Shown: piece by piece, positions 43,246 through 54,385 of the stretch
Position numbering within the stretch: the stretch's first letter is position 1
Layout: each line of letters starts with the position of its first letter
Origin: Harmonia axyridis
Lineage: Eukaryota > Arthropoda > Insecta > Coleoptera > Coccinellidae
Reading direction: 5' to 3'
NCBI RefSeq assembly: GCF_914767665.1
Contig: NC_059502.1
Span: 37,838,812 to 37,902,811, forward strand
DNA length: 64,000 nucleotides
Translations under genes and position numbers: made by a program
Notes under the pieces: model-generated
The model's database searches: none
Seen by the model: only the letters and a program-made list of their open reading frames with translations
What the model was told of the DNA's origin: nothing

Positions 43246-43632
43246 TTTCAATATTTTTTCTCTTATTCAACTGTAGTAATTCATTTCTTTATTTAATGTT
43301 ATTTTCATCTGAAAGATTTTAGTTTTTATTTCTATTTATATCCTTCTGTTTATTTAAATACCTACATATATAAATTTGTTTTTTTATATTTGCTATTTTG
43401 ATCCTATTTGTTTTTGTTCGGTTTTTTTTCTCCTTGTTTTTTGTCGTTCAAATTTTGAAATAAAATCTTGTTTTATTTTTGCATGAGATATCGCATTTGA
43501 ATGAAAAATTATTCTGCCAAAGAAGACAGTGAGCACTTCTCAGAAAAAATAAAAGGCTTCGACTCCACCTCCATACCACCATGCTGGATATCATAAATTC
43601 AAAAAATTTCACGAACTATTTTTGTAAATTCC

Positions 43633-43854
43633 ATGTGGCTTAATGCAACGGATCCAATATGCGTGAAACTTCAGCCTGAGAACTGCGGTTGGTTCTTAGA
43701 TGAATATTTTAAACCAGTAGGATTCATTGGGGATCATATACCTTTGAAGATAGAAGACATTGTCGAAAGAACTGAAACGGAGAGTTATGATGACGAAGAA
43801 GATTCAGAAGTTGGAGATCATAGTTATATGTCCGATGACTCGGAACCTGAATAA
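43633..43854 (+). CDS. Short acidic ORF inside the TIR transposon
   Basis: The 73-codon frame encodes WLNATDPICVKLQPENCGWF, then a hydrophobic-acidic segment ending in a Ser/Asp/Glu-rich tail (DDEEDSEVGDHSYMSDDSEP). The CGWF...G..P pattern with an acidic tail recalls the C-terminal ends of some insect transposon-encoded proteins. I do not recognise the family. It has no frameshift, unlike the hAT remnant upstream, and could be an end exon of a larger lost ORF. Confidence 0.35.
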   Translation: MWLNATDPICVKLQPENCGWFLDEYFKPVGFIGDHIPLKIEDIVERTETESYDDEEDSEVGDHSYMSDDSEPE

Positions 43855-44382
43855 TTTCAAAAAATTTTTGTATTTAAAATTTTTCATGAAAAACAGAAGT
43901 ATTTTTTTAATTGTTGTTTTTCATTTTGTCGTCTTATAATAAAGATGAAATTTGCAAGATTAGTATTATATATGTATTACTATAACCTTCTTTTTTAGTA
44001 AAGATTCTTTAGAGTCACATAAAAAATATACACAGATAAATAATTAATTGACTATTCCTCTATTTCAAAAATTATCTACTCCAAAATGAGCACGCATACA
44101 CGAGTCTATCGCTATCCTTTTCATTCAGTGTCACATAAAAAATATACACACATAAATAATTAATTGATTAAAAAAAAATTAAATAACTATTCATCTATTT
44201 TGATAATTATCTGCTCCAAAATGATGCACGCATATACGAGTCTATCGCTATCCTTTTCATTTCCAAGAACAAATAGCATGCGCACTCTCTTTCTTTCACT
44301 GGACGGACTTCAAACAGCTGCTATGCTGTGTCCTCACTCGCAGCAATGTTTAACTTTTTGAAATTCGACAACCGGGATTCTG

Positions 44383-47300
44383 GACTGATTTTTCGCAGGC
44401 AACCCTACACCACCGTGTTCATAATAAAATAATTCTTAATCATATTGATTTTGATTAAATAGTCAGACCGTTGCAAAATGCTAGTATAGATTGACCTGTT
44501 TATACCTGGCAACCGAGAGTTGTGACCGGAAAAAAATAGGCAACCTAACGTTTGCACATTCTATGGGCTTCATACTTTCGATAATTAAACCTACTCTGGA
44601 CTAAAATTTGTTAGGCAACCCATATGTGATATATTCATTGACATGTTAAATTAAATATAAAATACGTTTTATCGAATAAGCATCTCGGTGAAGGTCGTTC
44701 TATATCGGGATCCTATACTATATGGTTAATATAACCAGAGACTTGAACATTAACTTCAAAATTTTGTCAGGTACTTTATCTAGGAAGTTGTAAGTGCTGA
44801 AAGAGCTTGAAAAAACGAGTAAGTATAATTCATCAATGTGAGCTTGTTATTGATGAAGTCATTATTATTCTGCAAAGGAAATCATGGATTCAAAAACGCC
44901 CCCAAGCTTAAAAGATTATGGGGAACTGCGCGTCACACACACATTTTTATGAGTCTTCACGTTTTTCCATTCACATAAAGTGGAATGAAAGGCGTAATTA
45001 ACGGAAAAACAGTCTTTCGACGAGAATGGCTACATGGAGCAAATGAACTGAAAAGGGAAGTAGCTGTTCTCTGTTCACGGTGAGAGAAAAGATGCTTGCG
45101 GATATTTACGTGAATTCGAATGGATCTTTCATCATCCAATTCAAGTCCGGGGTTTACACTCGACTATACGAATTTCCCTTGAACGCTGAAGTATTGTTTC
45201 CCTTTCCGTTCTCTTTCTGAAGACGAATGAAAATCGAGATAGTTGTCGGCATGATGTAATTTATCAGCTTTGTCAGGGATATTAAAACTGAGATGTTTCA
45301 TTTGCAGAATTAATGAATTTATGCAGCATAGTCATTACAGGGTGAACTGTAATATAAGACTTTGTCTAAAGATGGAAATGAATAGTTAAATGAGAATTAA
45401 AGCTGTTACTATTCAACTCATTTTATGAAGATAATAGGGGGCAAGTTATGATCTTATTGGCTACATGATCAAGGAATAGATAATGGGAAAAAAATTAGAA
45501 CATGTGTAGTAGAGCGCGATAATCGTGATCTCCGTAACTCTGCTCTGATTTTGATTTCATGTATGAAAATGTTGTGAGAAAATACACTAGGGGAATTAAT
45601 TAAAGGATCAAAATAAAATTCGAAATTTGAAGCGGTTTTTCAAATGGATGTATTTTCGATAACAATGGTCGTATCTCAATTTGAAAAAAAAGCTTTTTGA
45701 AGCTTGACGTTTATAGTTTAGAGATCTCATGATGACAGAATTTTTCAAACAACGTGTACCGCTCAATCCTAATGAATACAGTATCTAAAATTTCTGCGAA
45801 ATTTATTCAGTTTTTATTTTTGGCCCACAGCCTTGGAAATTTTTTTTTCAACTTAATCACTATATGGATGAGATAACTTATACATTCAGCTTCAATATTC
45901 TTTTTTCAAAATTTCGATACGAGCATTTCTCTCTGAAATATCGAACTTTGAATTAAAAAGGACCTTTTTGTTTTTAACCATCAATATCTCACCAATCAAT
46001 GTATGCAGAGAAAATTTAGGTGATGTTTTGAAATCTTGAATGAATTCTCTACAAGATGTAGGTATTCTCGGAAAAAAATTTCTGCGATCTCTACATTACT
46101 TGAAAAACTGATAAAAACAGGGCTTTTGGAGGCTTTTTGGATAATCAAGCGCTGAATTGAAAATATGAAAAAAACCAGTTCAATATCACCACAAAATTCC
46201 CAGAGAATTTCTATTCAATCTATGGAGCGGTTTTTTTGTTTCATTCGATTCGAATTTTCAAGAAATTTAAGGACCACGCATTCTAACCATGTTAGGAAAT
46301 CAAAAAAAAATCACATTTAGCAAATTCCTTTCGAGGATAAACTGCCTTTATTTAGCTTTATTTATCATAGTCGATGAAATTATAAAAATATTCTGTAGAC
46401 AGAAAGGTTGTGCATCTGATAACCTTTCTGAATCATCAGCCTAACATCACGAGGCCTATTTGAAATCTGAAAATTCGGAATATGACATTGTTCATAATGC
46501 CCTTTTCAGCTAAATTATTTGCGAAGCTCCGGCACTTTGGTTATACAAGAAATGAAAAAAAATGTTTTCGAAACAAACTTTGTTTTTCATTTAATATCGT
46601 AGATATTATCAAGATTTCCATTCTCAATTACTCCTTACAAAACTGATGGCGTTATAGTTTTCAGAATATTAAGAAAAAAACGAAAAAAGAGAGAATTTCG
46701 TAAGTCACTATTACGTCAATTATTTTTGCTGTGAATATCATAAGCCTATACTCAATTCACTTTCTCAAACAAAAATGATGTGGGAATATCGTGCATATCT
46801 TGAACTTGAGAAATATCATCACAGGTATTTCAAATATCGTGCCAAAAATTGTGAACAAAATTTGATCATAACTTTCGATTTTCAAATTAGAACCAAATTT
46901 TTTTTATTATTGCATTGGATTCTACGGAGAAAAATAAGGGTAGTGTCCAAACATGATTATCCTCCCAAATTCAATAATTCAAGATTCATTCGAGATTTTA
47001 TGAATTTATATGTAAGTAGGGTCAATTTCATTAAATCTGTTTCTAGAGTACATTTCAAAGCAGTATTCTATGATCATAGAAATTAAAATTAATGCAATTT
47101 GTGTGTATTCATTATTGAAGCTAGTAGATTATAATTTCACAAAATGAATCCCTATTATTCAAATAATGAAATTCTGGATCTATTCCATATCCACGGTGAA
47201 TGCAACACAATTGTTTCGAGAACTTGTGGAGCATTCAATCAGAAATATCCACATTTATCACCAATCAACCAGAGGATATTTCGGAAGTATAAAATGTTTT

Positions 47301-47388
47301 CTACAGCATTTTTATATGTATATCATATTTATCAACTTTGGCACATAGGAGTGCTGCATGATTCTATCTCATATACGGTACAGATTTT
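44383..47388 (+). other. Intron 3 stretch of 3 kb with no recognised gene
   Basis: AT-rich DNA with only short chance ORFs (for example 46775-47086 and 47144-47392). I see no transposon domain, tRNA fold or convincing exon. Confidence 0.45.
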
Positions 47389-49520
47389 ATAATAATAATA
47401 ATTTATTCCTCCTTTGAGACATCATACAATGTATAGGAATAGTCAACAAGAAAAAAAGAAATAACAACATATTGAAAATATGAAGAGAACAATGTTGGCA
47501 AAAGTTAGTAATAAAAAAGTCTTAAATGATAGAATTAGTAAAGAACTATTGAATATTATGAAAGCAATTGTCAAGCAACATTGATTTTACTTCTTTCTTA
47601 AATTGTTTTTCACCCAGTCTCTTAAAATGTTTAGGCAAGTGATTATATAATTTAATTCCTGTGAAAGTAGGTGACGACTCATACTTTTTAGTGTTATGCT
47701 TGGGAATACATAAAATATCCTCATGCCTAGTATTGTAGCTATAAAAATCTGTACATGTTTTAAGTTTTTTTAAATTTTGGTGAACATAAATTAGACAATT
47801 GAACATGTATATAGAAGGAAATGATAATATTTTATTTTCCTTGTATATAGGGCGACATGAGTCTCGAGGACTCAGGTTGAAAATGAGACGAAGTACTCTC
47901 TTCTGTGCAACAAATACACGCCCAGCATATGGAGATGAACCCCACAGAACCACGTTATAGCAAAGGTGACTATATACACTACTAAAATAGACCCCAACGA
48001 GAGAATCTAATGATAGTGAACTCTTGAGGCGAGAAATAGCAAAGTAGGATTTACTTATTTTGTTACATAAGTGATCAATGTGGAAGGACCATCTCAACCC
48101 ACTGTCCACACGTACTCCCAGAAAACTGACACACTCTGATGACCTGAGGCTGAAGTCTGAAAGGTCTACAGTGAAATCAAGACCGTCCCTTATCTGAAAT
48201 TTGATGATTTTGGTTTTATCCAAATTTACAATCAAAGAGTTCCCTCGGCACCAGACAATAAATCGTTTGATAAGAGATTCACAAATCTTTATCAGTTCTT
48301 CAAGATTACGAGCCTTAATTGCCAAGGAGGTATCATCAGCAAAGATAATTATAATGCAAGCCACAATATGATGAGGAAGCTCGTTGATGAATAGGAGAAA
48401 AAGAAGTGGCCCCAAGACTGAACCTTGGGGGATACCTAATTTTGGATAGTATCTTCGGGAATAGGAGCCACCCTGCTTAACCACCATAGACCGGTTTGAA
48501 AGAAAACTGCGAATCCAATCGAGGAATACTCCTCGGAAACCCATTTGATACATTTTCTCAATAAGAAACTCTGGTTGAATGCAATCAAATGCACGAGTTA
48601 AATCGAAAAATATTCCGGCAACCTAATATCCATCATCTAATGAGCAATAAACGAATTCAAGAAATTCACAGCAGGCACTCTGAGTGGATCTGCCAGTTCT
48701 AAAGCCATGCTGACAACTTGTCAGGATGGAAAATCTAGAAAGATAATCATACATTCTACGGCAGACTATCCTCTCCATTACTTTCGATAGCTGACTTAGT
48801 AAAGATATTGGGCGATAATTTTCCAAGTCATTAATACTACCCTTTTTATGAACTGGTTTTACTACTGCTTGCTTTAAAACTGCTGGAAATTTACCCAAGG
48901 AAACGGAGAAATTAATTAAATCAGAAAAATGCTCCGCAATAAGGGGAGAAATGTATTTGAGCACTTTAGAAGAAACATTATCGGGCCCAGACTCACCGCA
49001 ATTTTTCAAACCTGAGATCACAGATTTGATCTCTTCAGGAACAACAGGAAAAAAGTAAAAATTCGAGTTAACCAATTTTTGGTTGGTGCATGAGTTCGAA
49101 ATTAAATTTCCGTATTCACCTCGTATGCGAGCTCACCCATAGTAGAAAAATAGTTCCCAAATGCGTTGGCGATCTCATTGGGATCTGAAATAGTCTGTTC
49201 ATTAATAGTAAGCGTAATATCATTGACACGACTTCGGTTCTTAGTACCTAATTCTATATTTACAAGGGTCCATAAAGTTTTGTTGCGATTGGTTGATTCA
49301 GAAAGAATATTATCATTATAATTTTGTTTAGAAATTTTCAATAACTGATTGTATGCTGTTTTAGCTTTCTTGTAATTTATCAAAGCATCTCGGGATTTCA
49401 AGTTCTTAAAAACCCAGTGAAGATTCCTCAAATGGTCTCTTGCTTGAAGTATTGAGGAATCTATCCACCTCGGTCGACACCGAGAAGAAGGAGGCAATGA
49501 GGCAAAATGAGGATTGTTCA
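47389..49520 (-). pseudogene. CR1-like element H, segment 3: linker, RT and 3' tail
   Basis: The minus strand starts with RFQKMNNPHFASLPPSS, then the linker PRWIDSSILQARDHLRNLHW (ORF 49617-49102). After a frameshift near 49110 the RT runs 49075-47546: VVPEEIKSVISGLKNCGESGPDNVSSK, LENYRPISLLSQLSKVMERI, QHGFRTGRSTQSA, a TAG stop at about 48618, GIPQGSVLGPLLF, IIIFADDTSLAI, then the tail to CFHNI. The 3' UTR ends in (ATT)n at 47389-47403. The segment begins where element D starts. It continues the sequence of 53385-54385, so both belong to one element. Confidence 0.8.
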
Positions 49521-50628
49521 TTTTTTGAAAACGAACATCGCGCCACGTAACGATACCAGTGTAGAGAATTCTTGCAAAAAGTGTGCTAAGGAAGTAAAAA
49601 TCAGTGTTACATGTCATAAGTGTTCAAATAAATATCACCCTAGTTGTATCCTTAAAATTCATGGAATATATGTGGACAGAGGAAATGTGATATGTTCTGA
49701 TGATATAACCTCCAAAATAAGTGACTATGATAAGAAAGAACAAGACCTACAAAAGCTGAAAACTCGTCTAGCGAGTCTGAATGAAGTATGCTTCGAGAAC
49801 ACTATTAACCGGCAGAATATTCTGGATGAAGAAGGGCTTGAAATACAGGAATACGGCATCGACGAGACATCAAATAGGGAACCAGCGAACTCAGCAGCAC
49901 TTCGAATCGAGGAGGAAACCAAGGATTTAGAAATAAAGTATCTGAAAGGCTCTATACAGGAAAAGACAGATATGGTTGCAGAATTACAAGATAAAATTAA
50001 GGTACTCAATAAATATATTTTTCTACTGGAAAAATTTGACAAGGGAACTTCCCCGGTAGCTCCATCTTTGGGAGAAACATCTAACCCTGTAAACAACTGA
50101 AGATTAACAACAAATGAAAATCATGTGGTGACATCTGAGCTGGTCACAGATAATACAATAACATATGCAGATAAGACGATGAAGAAAACTGCACGGACAA
50201 AGGAAACTGCAGCAGTGACAATTCCTGATAAGATAGATGAAGAAAACTATAAAGTGCAGAAGAAAACTATTACAAGAAGAAAACATGACACAAAGCTTAG
50301 AACTGACGTGGGTCCCTATACTTTTAAAGCAGCCGATCGCAAAGCATGGCTCCATGTAGGGAGAGTAAACAAAAACTGTTCGGAAAATGATCTGCTTGAA
50401 TTCCTGAACAAGAAGCAGCCCCATAGAACTTTCGATATACAAAAAATATCAAGTGAGGACAGCCCCACCACATCATTCAGGGTGGGATTGGACTTTGATT
50501 TGTTGGAGAAACTGACTCAAGAACAGTTTTGGCCAAGGGGGATTAAAATAAAACGATTTCGCTTTTTTCGAGACCAAGGAAAATACAATAACAACCGAAG
50601 ATCACAGTTTCAATATACTCAATATTAA
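49507..50628 (+). pseudogene. CR1-like element D: ORF1 with PHD-type finger
   Basis: The frame carries a cysteine/histidine finger (SCKKCAKEVKISVTCHKCSNKYHPSC), a PHD-like zinc binding pattern, then a coiled-coil region rich in Lys/Glu/Leu. A TGA at 50098-50100 breaks it; the same frame runs on to 50628 through a basic linker, AADRKAWLHVGRVNKNCSENDLLEFLN (an RRM-like nucleic-acid-binding fold), and FWPRGIKIKRFRFFRDQG. The last motif is shared with elements B and H. ORF1 proteins of CR1-like elements bind element RNA. The start of D lies close to 49520. Confidence 0.7.
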
Positions 50629-53153
50629 TATTAGGTCAGTGAATGGAAAAATCGAGCAGTTGCAAGAACTTTTGGTGAGGCGGAATATACATATAGCTAC
50701 AATACCTGAGCATTGGGTGTGCCAACAGAATATGAGTAAATTGAGTATACCAGGATTCGAGAGCAAGGCATATTATTGCAGACGAGAAAACTATGGTGGA
50801 ACACTCATATTAACTAACAACAAACTACAGGTTGAAGCTCTCCACCAAGTGTCTGAATGCTCAATTGAGTCAGTTGTTGAGATGTGTGGAGTATGGGTAA
50901 AGGAAGTGAAGGCGATCATCTTAGCCATATATAGACCACCCCAAGGAAATATAGAGGAGTTCATTTCGTGTCTGAAACAATGCTTGGAGGAGTTGATGAA
51001 TGAAAACCTGCACCAGGAACATATATTTGTATTAGGGGATTTCAACATAGACATGTCCAGGAGTTGTGGTAACTCGAGAAAATTGAGGGAACTGTTTGAG
51101 GAGTTTGCTTTGGAGGGAAAATTCCTTGAACAATCCAGGATCACCAACACGTCACAGTCTCTGATTGATAACATTTTCTCGGACTGTGATGAAGTCATTG
51201 CAGAGACCTTTGAGCCACATTTGTCAGATCACAAAGGACAGCTTTTGAAGTGTAAACTAACATCACAAAGAGAGCCTGAAAAACAGAAAGAAAAAGTGGC
51301 AAGGAATACATGTGATAGAAATATTGGACGGCTCAAGGGCGAACTTAATGGAGTAAACTGGTTGGAGCTGACAACGGCAGAATCTGCAGAAAGAGCCTTT
51401 GACACATTCTGGGAAGTATTTATGACGGCATTCAACAGAACATGTCCTGAAAAAAAAGTCAAGAATAAGATGAGTAAAAAGAAAAATAGGGCTAACACGG
51501 GCAAAGAGGTCCTCGAACTTAGAAGAACATTGGATGCGTTGGCTACCGTATGTGAAGTGGAGAAGGATCAAGTGAGTAGAAAGGCATACAATCTGTACAA
51601 AGAAAAATATAGGGAAAAACTGACAGAGATCAACCGGAATGGAAATTTACAGAGGATAGAGAAAGCCGAGAACAAAACAAAGGAGATTTGGTCAATAATA
51701 AAGGAAGGAACTGGGTCCAAAATGAAGATATATATGGTATATCCACAAAAATTTTGAAAAAAATAATCCCCAATATTTCCCATCCACTAAGCATTGTATT
51801 ATCAAGATGTATGTCGGAAGGATATTTTCCCGACCAATTGAAGAGGAGCCGAGTAATTCCGATATATAAAAGTGGTGACCCAGAAGAAAAGAAGAACTTT
51901 CGACCAATTTCTATACAACCCACCCTTGCAAAAATTCTGGAACATGCAATTAAAGACAGAATGGTAAGCTTCTTCAAAAAGCATAATATATGGAGCAAAC
52001 AACAACATGGCTTCCTAGCAGGAAAATCAACTACCACAGCTCTCGCTGAAATTCTTCAAAAATAGCAAAGGCCATGGACGAGGGGAAAAAATGTAAACTG
52101 TCATCATGTGACCTCAGCAAAGCATTCGACAGTATTGACCACCAGTTGCTCCTAGAGAAGTTGAAATTTTACGGAATAAAAGGGGTGACTTTAGATTTGG
52201 TCGGGAGCTATCTGCATAATAGGTACCAGCAGGTTCAGGTTGGAGAAGAGCATTCTAACTGGGAGCTAGTTACATGTGGTGTTCCCCAAGGTTCGATTAT
52301 GGGACCGATACTCTTCTTAGTGTATGTCAATGACCTGCCTGCAAATGTGAAACAAGAAGACACAGTTATGTTTGTGGATGATGCCAGCTTCCTGGATGTT
52401 GCTGATAACCAACAAAACCCGGAAGAGAAAAATATAACAACGCTGGAGGAAGCTTAACACTGGTTCAGCACGAACAAAATGAAAATGAACCCTGAAAAAA
52501 CACAGACATTGTGTTTTTCGACCAAATCCTCTGAAACCACGCACCTGAAGTTCCTCGGCTTCCAACTACAATCAGATCTGAAATTTTCATATCACATAGA
52601 GGAACTGAGTGCGAGTTTTTCAAAATGTATCTTCGCCATAAGAAGGATGATGCAGATGGCTGGAAAGGAGGCGGCAAAAGTGGCGTACTTTGGTCTTTTT
52701 CAGTCAGCTATATCGTATGGTGTATTAGCCTGGGGAGACATGACTGGAAAAGGAAGGATCTTCATCAAGCAGAAGCGTGCTTTGCGTATTATATGCAATG
52801 CTAGAAATACGGACAGCTGCAGACCTTTATTTAGACAGGAGAGTATACTAACCTTGACATCTCTTTTTATACTTGCCTGTGTCAACTACGTCCACGACCA
52901 TAAAGATAGTCTCCTCCAAAATGATTTCAATCATGCATACAACACCAGAAATGCAAACAGCCTCATCATTCCTCACCACAAGCTTAAAACAACGCAGCTT
53001 AGTGTCAACTACTTGGCGATAAAGATATACAATAGGTTACCTGAAGACTACAAAAAATTAAAAACAAAGAAACTCAGGAACGTACTCAAGAAGAAGCTGA
53101 TGCAGAAAGCCTACTACGAACTGGACGAATATTTCACAAACCCTATATGTTAA
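50600..53153 (+). pseudogene. CR1-like element D: ORF2 endonuclease and reverse transcriptase
   Basis: Overlapping the end of ORF1, ORF2 starts NILNINIRSVNGKIEQLQELL. The endonuclease is almost complete: HIATIPEHWV, YGGTLILTNN, LAIYRPPQGN, VLGDFNIDMS, LIDNIFSD, LSDHKGQ. RT follows in three frames: NEDIYGISTKILKKI and KNFRPISIQPTLAKILEHAI (51688-52062), SCDLSKAFDSIDHQLLL and GVPQGSIMGPILF with a variant catalytic box FVDDASFL (52074-52457), and the thumb SAISYGVLAWGDMTGKGRIF to the end (52479-53153). Breaks are near 51730, 52060 and 52457. D interrupts element H and so is younger. Confidence 0.8.
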
Positions 53154-53384
53154 ACCGTTTGTCATAAATGTAAAAATGTCCATGGTCTTATACTATTACT
53201 GTACATAGTATCCCTTTGTCTGCGAATATTTCATTTAAATCTTTCATACCATCTAGTGTATATAGATATATTATTCAGCTTTTGCTATTTTATACTTTAA
53301 TGACACCCCATGTATGTTTTGATGGGTTAAATATTGTATGCTCGTTGTAGACATTACAAATACAAATACAAATACAAATCTCAA
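53154..53384 (+). repeat. 3' UTR and (TACAAA)n tail of element D
   Basis: The UTR of about 200 bp ends in TACAAATACAAATACAAAT at 53355-53379. The tail unit differs from the (ATT)n tails of elements H and Y, which supports D being another family. Confidence 0.75.
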
Positions 53385-54385
53385 GGGACAAGTAGCTTCA
53401 ACCGAAGAAGTTAATAAATCGAAAAATATTTGAAATCTAGTGTCTATTGTGTCGAAATTATATAATACTTTAAAGTTTGTATTTGAAATCATAGAGAAAA
53501 GATTTTCCAAATTTGAGTGGAATATCAATCTGAAATTTATAAAATCCTGTTCAACTTCAAGTTTGTCATTACAAAGATAGTCGAGAATGAGAGCCCTTTA
53601 TTAGTGAGCCCTTTATTAGTGATCATAAGATCACTAATAAAGGGCTCGTGAACAGACACCGAAATGCTCATCCTGTTAGCATTTGTAGCTATATAGTCAA
53701 CCTTGCTAGACGAAGTTTCTGCGTTTTTATTTGTAAAGACTCTCGTAGGCTCCAAGGAATTCTCCAATAAACGAAAAGAAGTAAAAAGTTCATCAAGAAG
53801 TTCTTTCCAAGAGTCATTAACTGAAAGGAAATCAATATTCAGATCACCACACAAAAACAAAATTTCTGAAATGCAAATACAGTAATTAAGAACATATTCT
53901 AATGTCTTTAAGAATAGGGGAATATAACCTGACGGAGGTCGATAAACACTCAATACACAGTAGGTAGTTTTTTTAGTCTTGATCTTTATAGCACATAATT
54001 CACAATGCATCTCAATAGAATACTTATCAGTATTCAAGCGTTGCACCTTATATCCCGATTTAACAAAATAGCACTACCTCCATGTTCTCGACCAGGTCTA
54101 GAGTAAAATGAAGCGACCTGATAACCAGATAAAGTCATATACTCAAAACGATCCGATGTGCACCAGTGTTCCACTACACTAATACAATCGGGATCTGAAG
54201 AACTGAGGAAGAGCTCCAAGTCGTTCAATTTATTTGGAAGACTTTGTACATTTAATTGTACAATTCTCATTGAATTAATTTCTTCAGTGATGTAGTGTTC
54301 TATTGAAGATTCAGACTTACCAATATAAGTATCATCTATGTTATATTTTGATTCTTCGTTCTTCGTCTTAAAAAAAAATTATTTT
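53385..54385 (-). pseudogene. CR1-like element H, segment 2: endonuclease
   Basis: Read on the minus strand from 54385: FFFKTKNEESKYNIDDTY, then MRIVQLNVQSLPNKLNDLE (ORF 54270), CISVVEHWCTSDR, EHGGSAILLN; after a frameshift near 54040, CVLSVYRPPSGYIPLF, LFLCGDLNIDFLS, KVDYIATNAN. It ends FQIFFDLLTSSVEATCPL at 53385. A small tandem duplication (two copies of CCCTTTATTAGTG, 53591 and 53608) and a local inverted repeat disturb the SDH region. The end joins smoothly in sense to the linker PRWIDSS at 49460 on the other side of element D. Confidence 0.75.

Larger units (their letters stand above)
42413..44382. mobile_element. DNA transposon with about 155-bp terminal inverted repeats
   Basis: The left end CAGAATCCCGGTTGTCGAAT (42413) and the reverse complement of the right end (44382) agree over about 155 bp, including GCTGCGAGTGAGGACACAGC and GCGATAGACTCGTATA. 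The CAG..CTG ends and the hAT-type C-terminal remnant inside (43010-43245) suggest a hAT relative. Just inside the right end a segment of about 115-135 bp is duplicated in tandem (about 44014 and 44129 onwards). The element abuts the 3' end of Gypsy G. Confidence 0.8.

Noticed and set aside
46775..47086. 103-codon ORF
   Set aside because: Lys/Phe/Arg-rich with no family pattern; typical of AT-rich chance frames.
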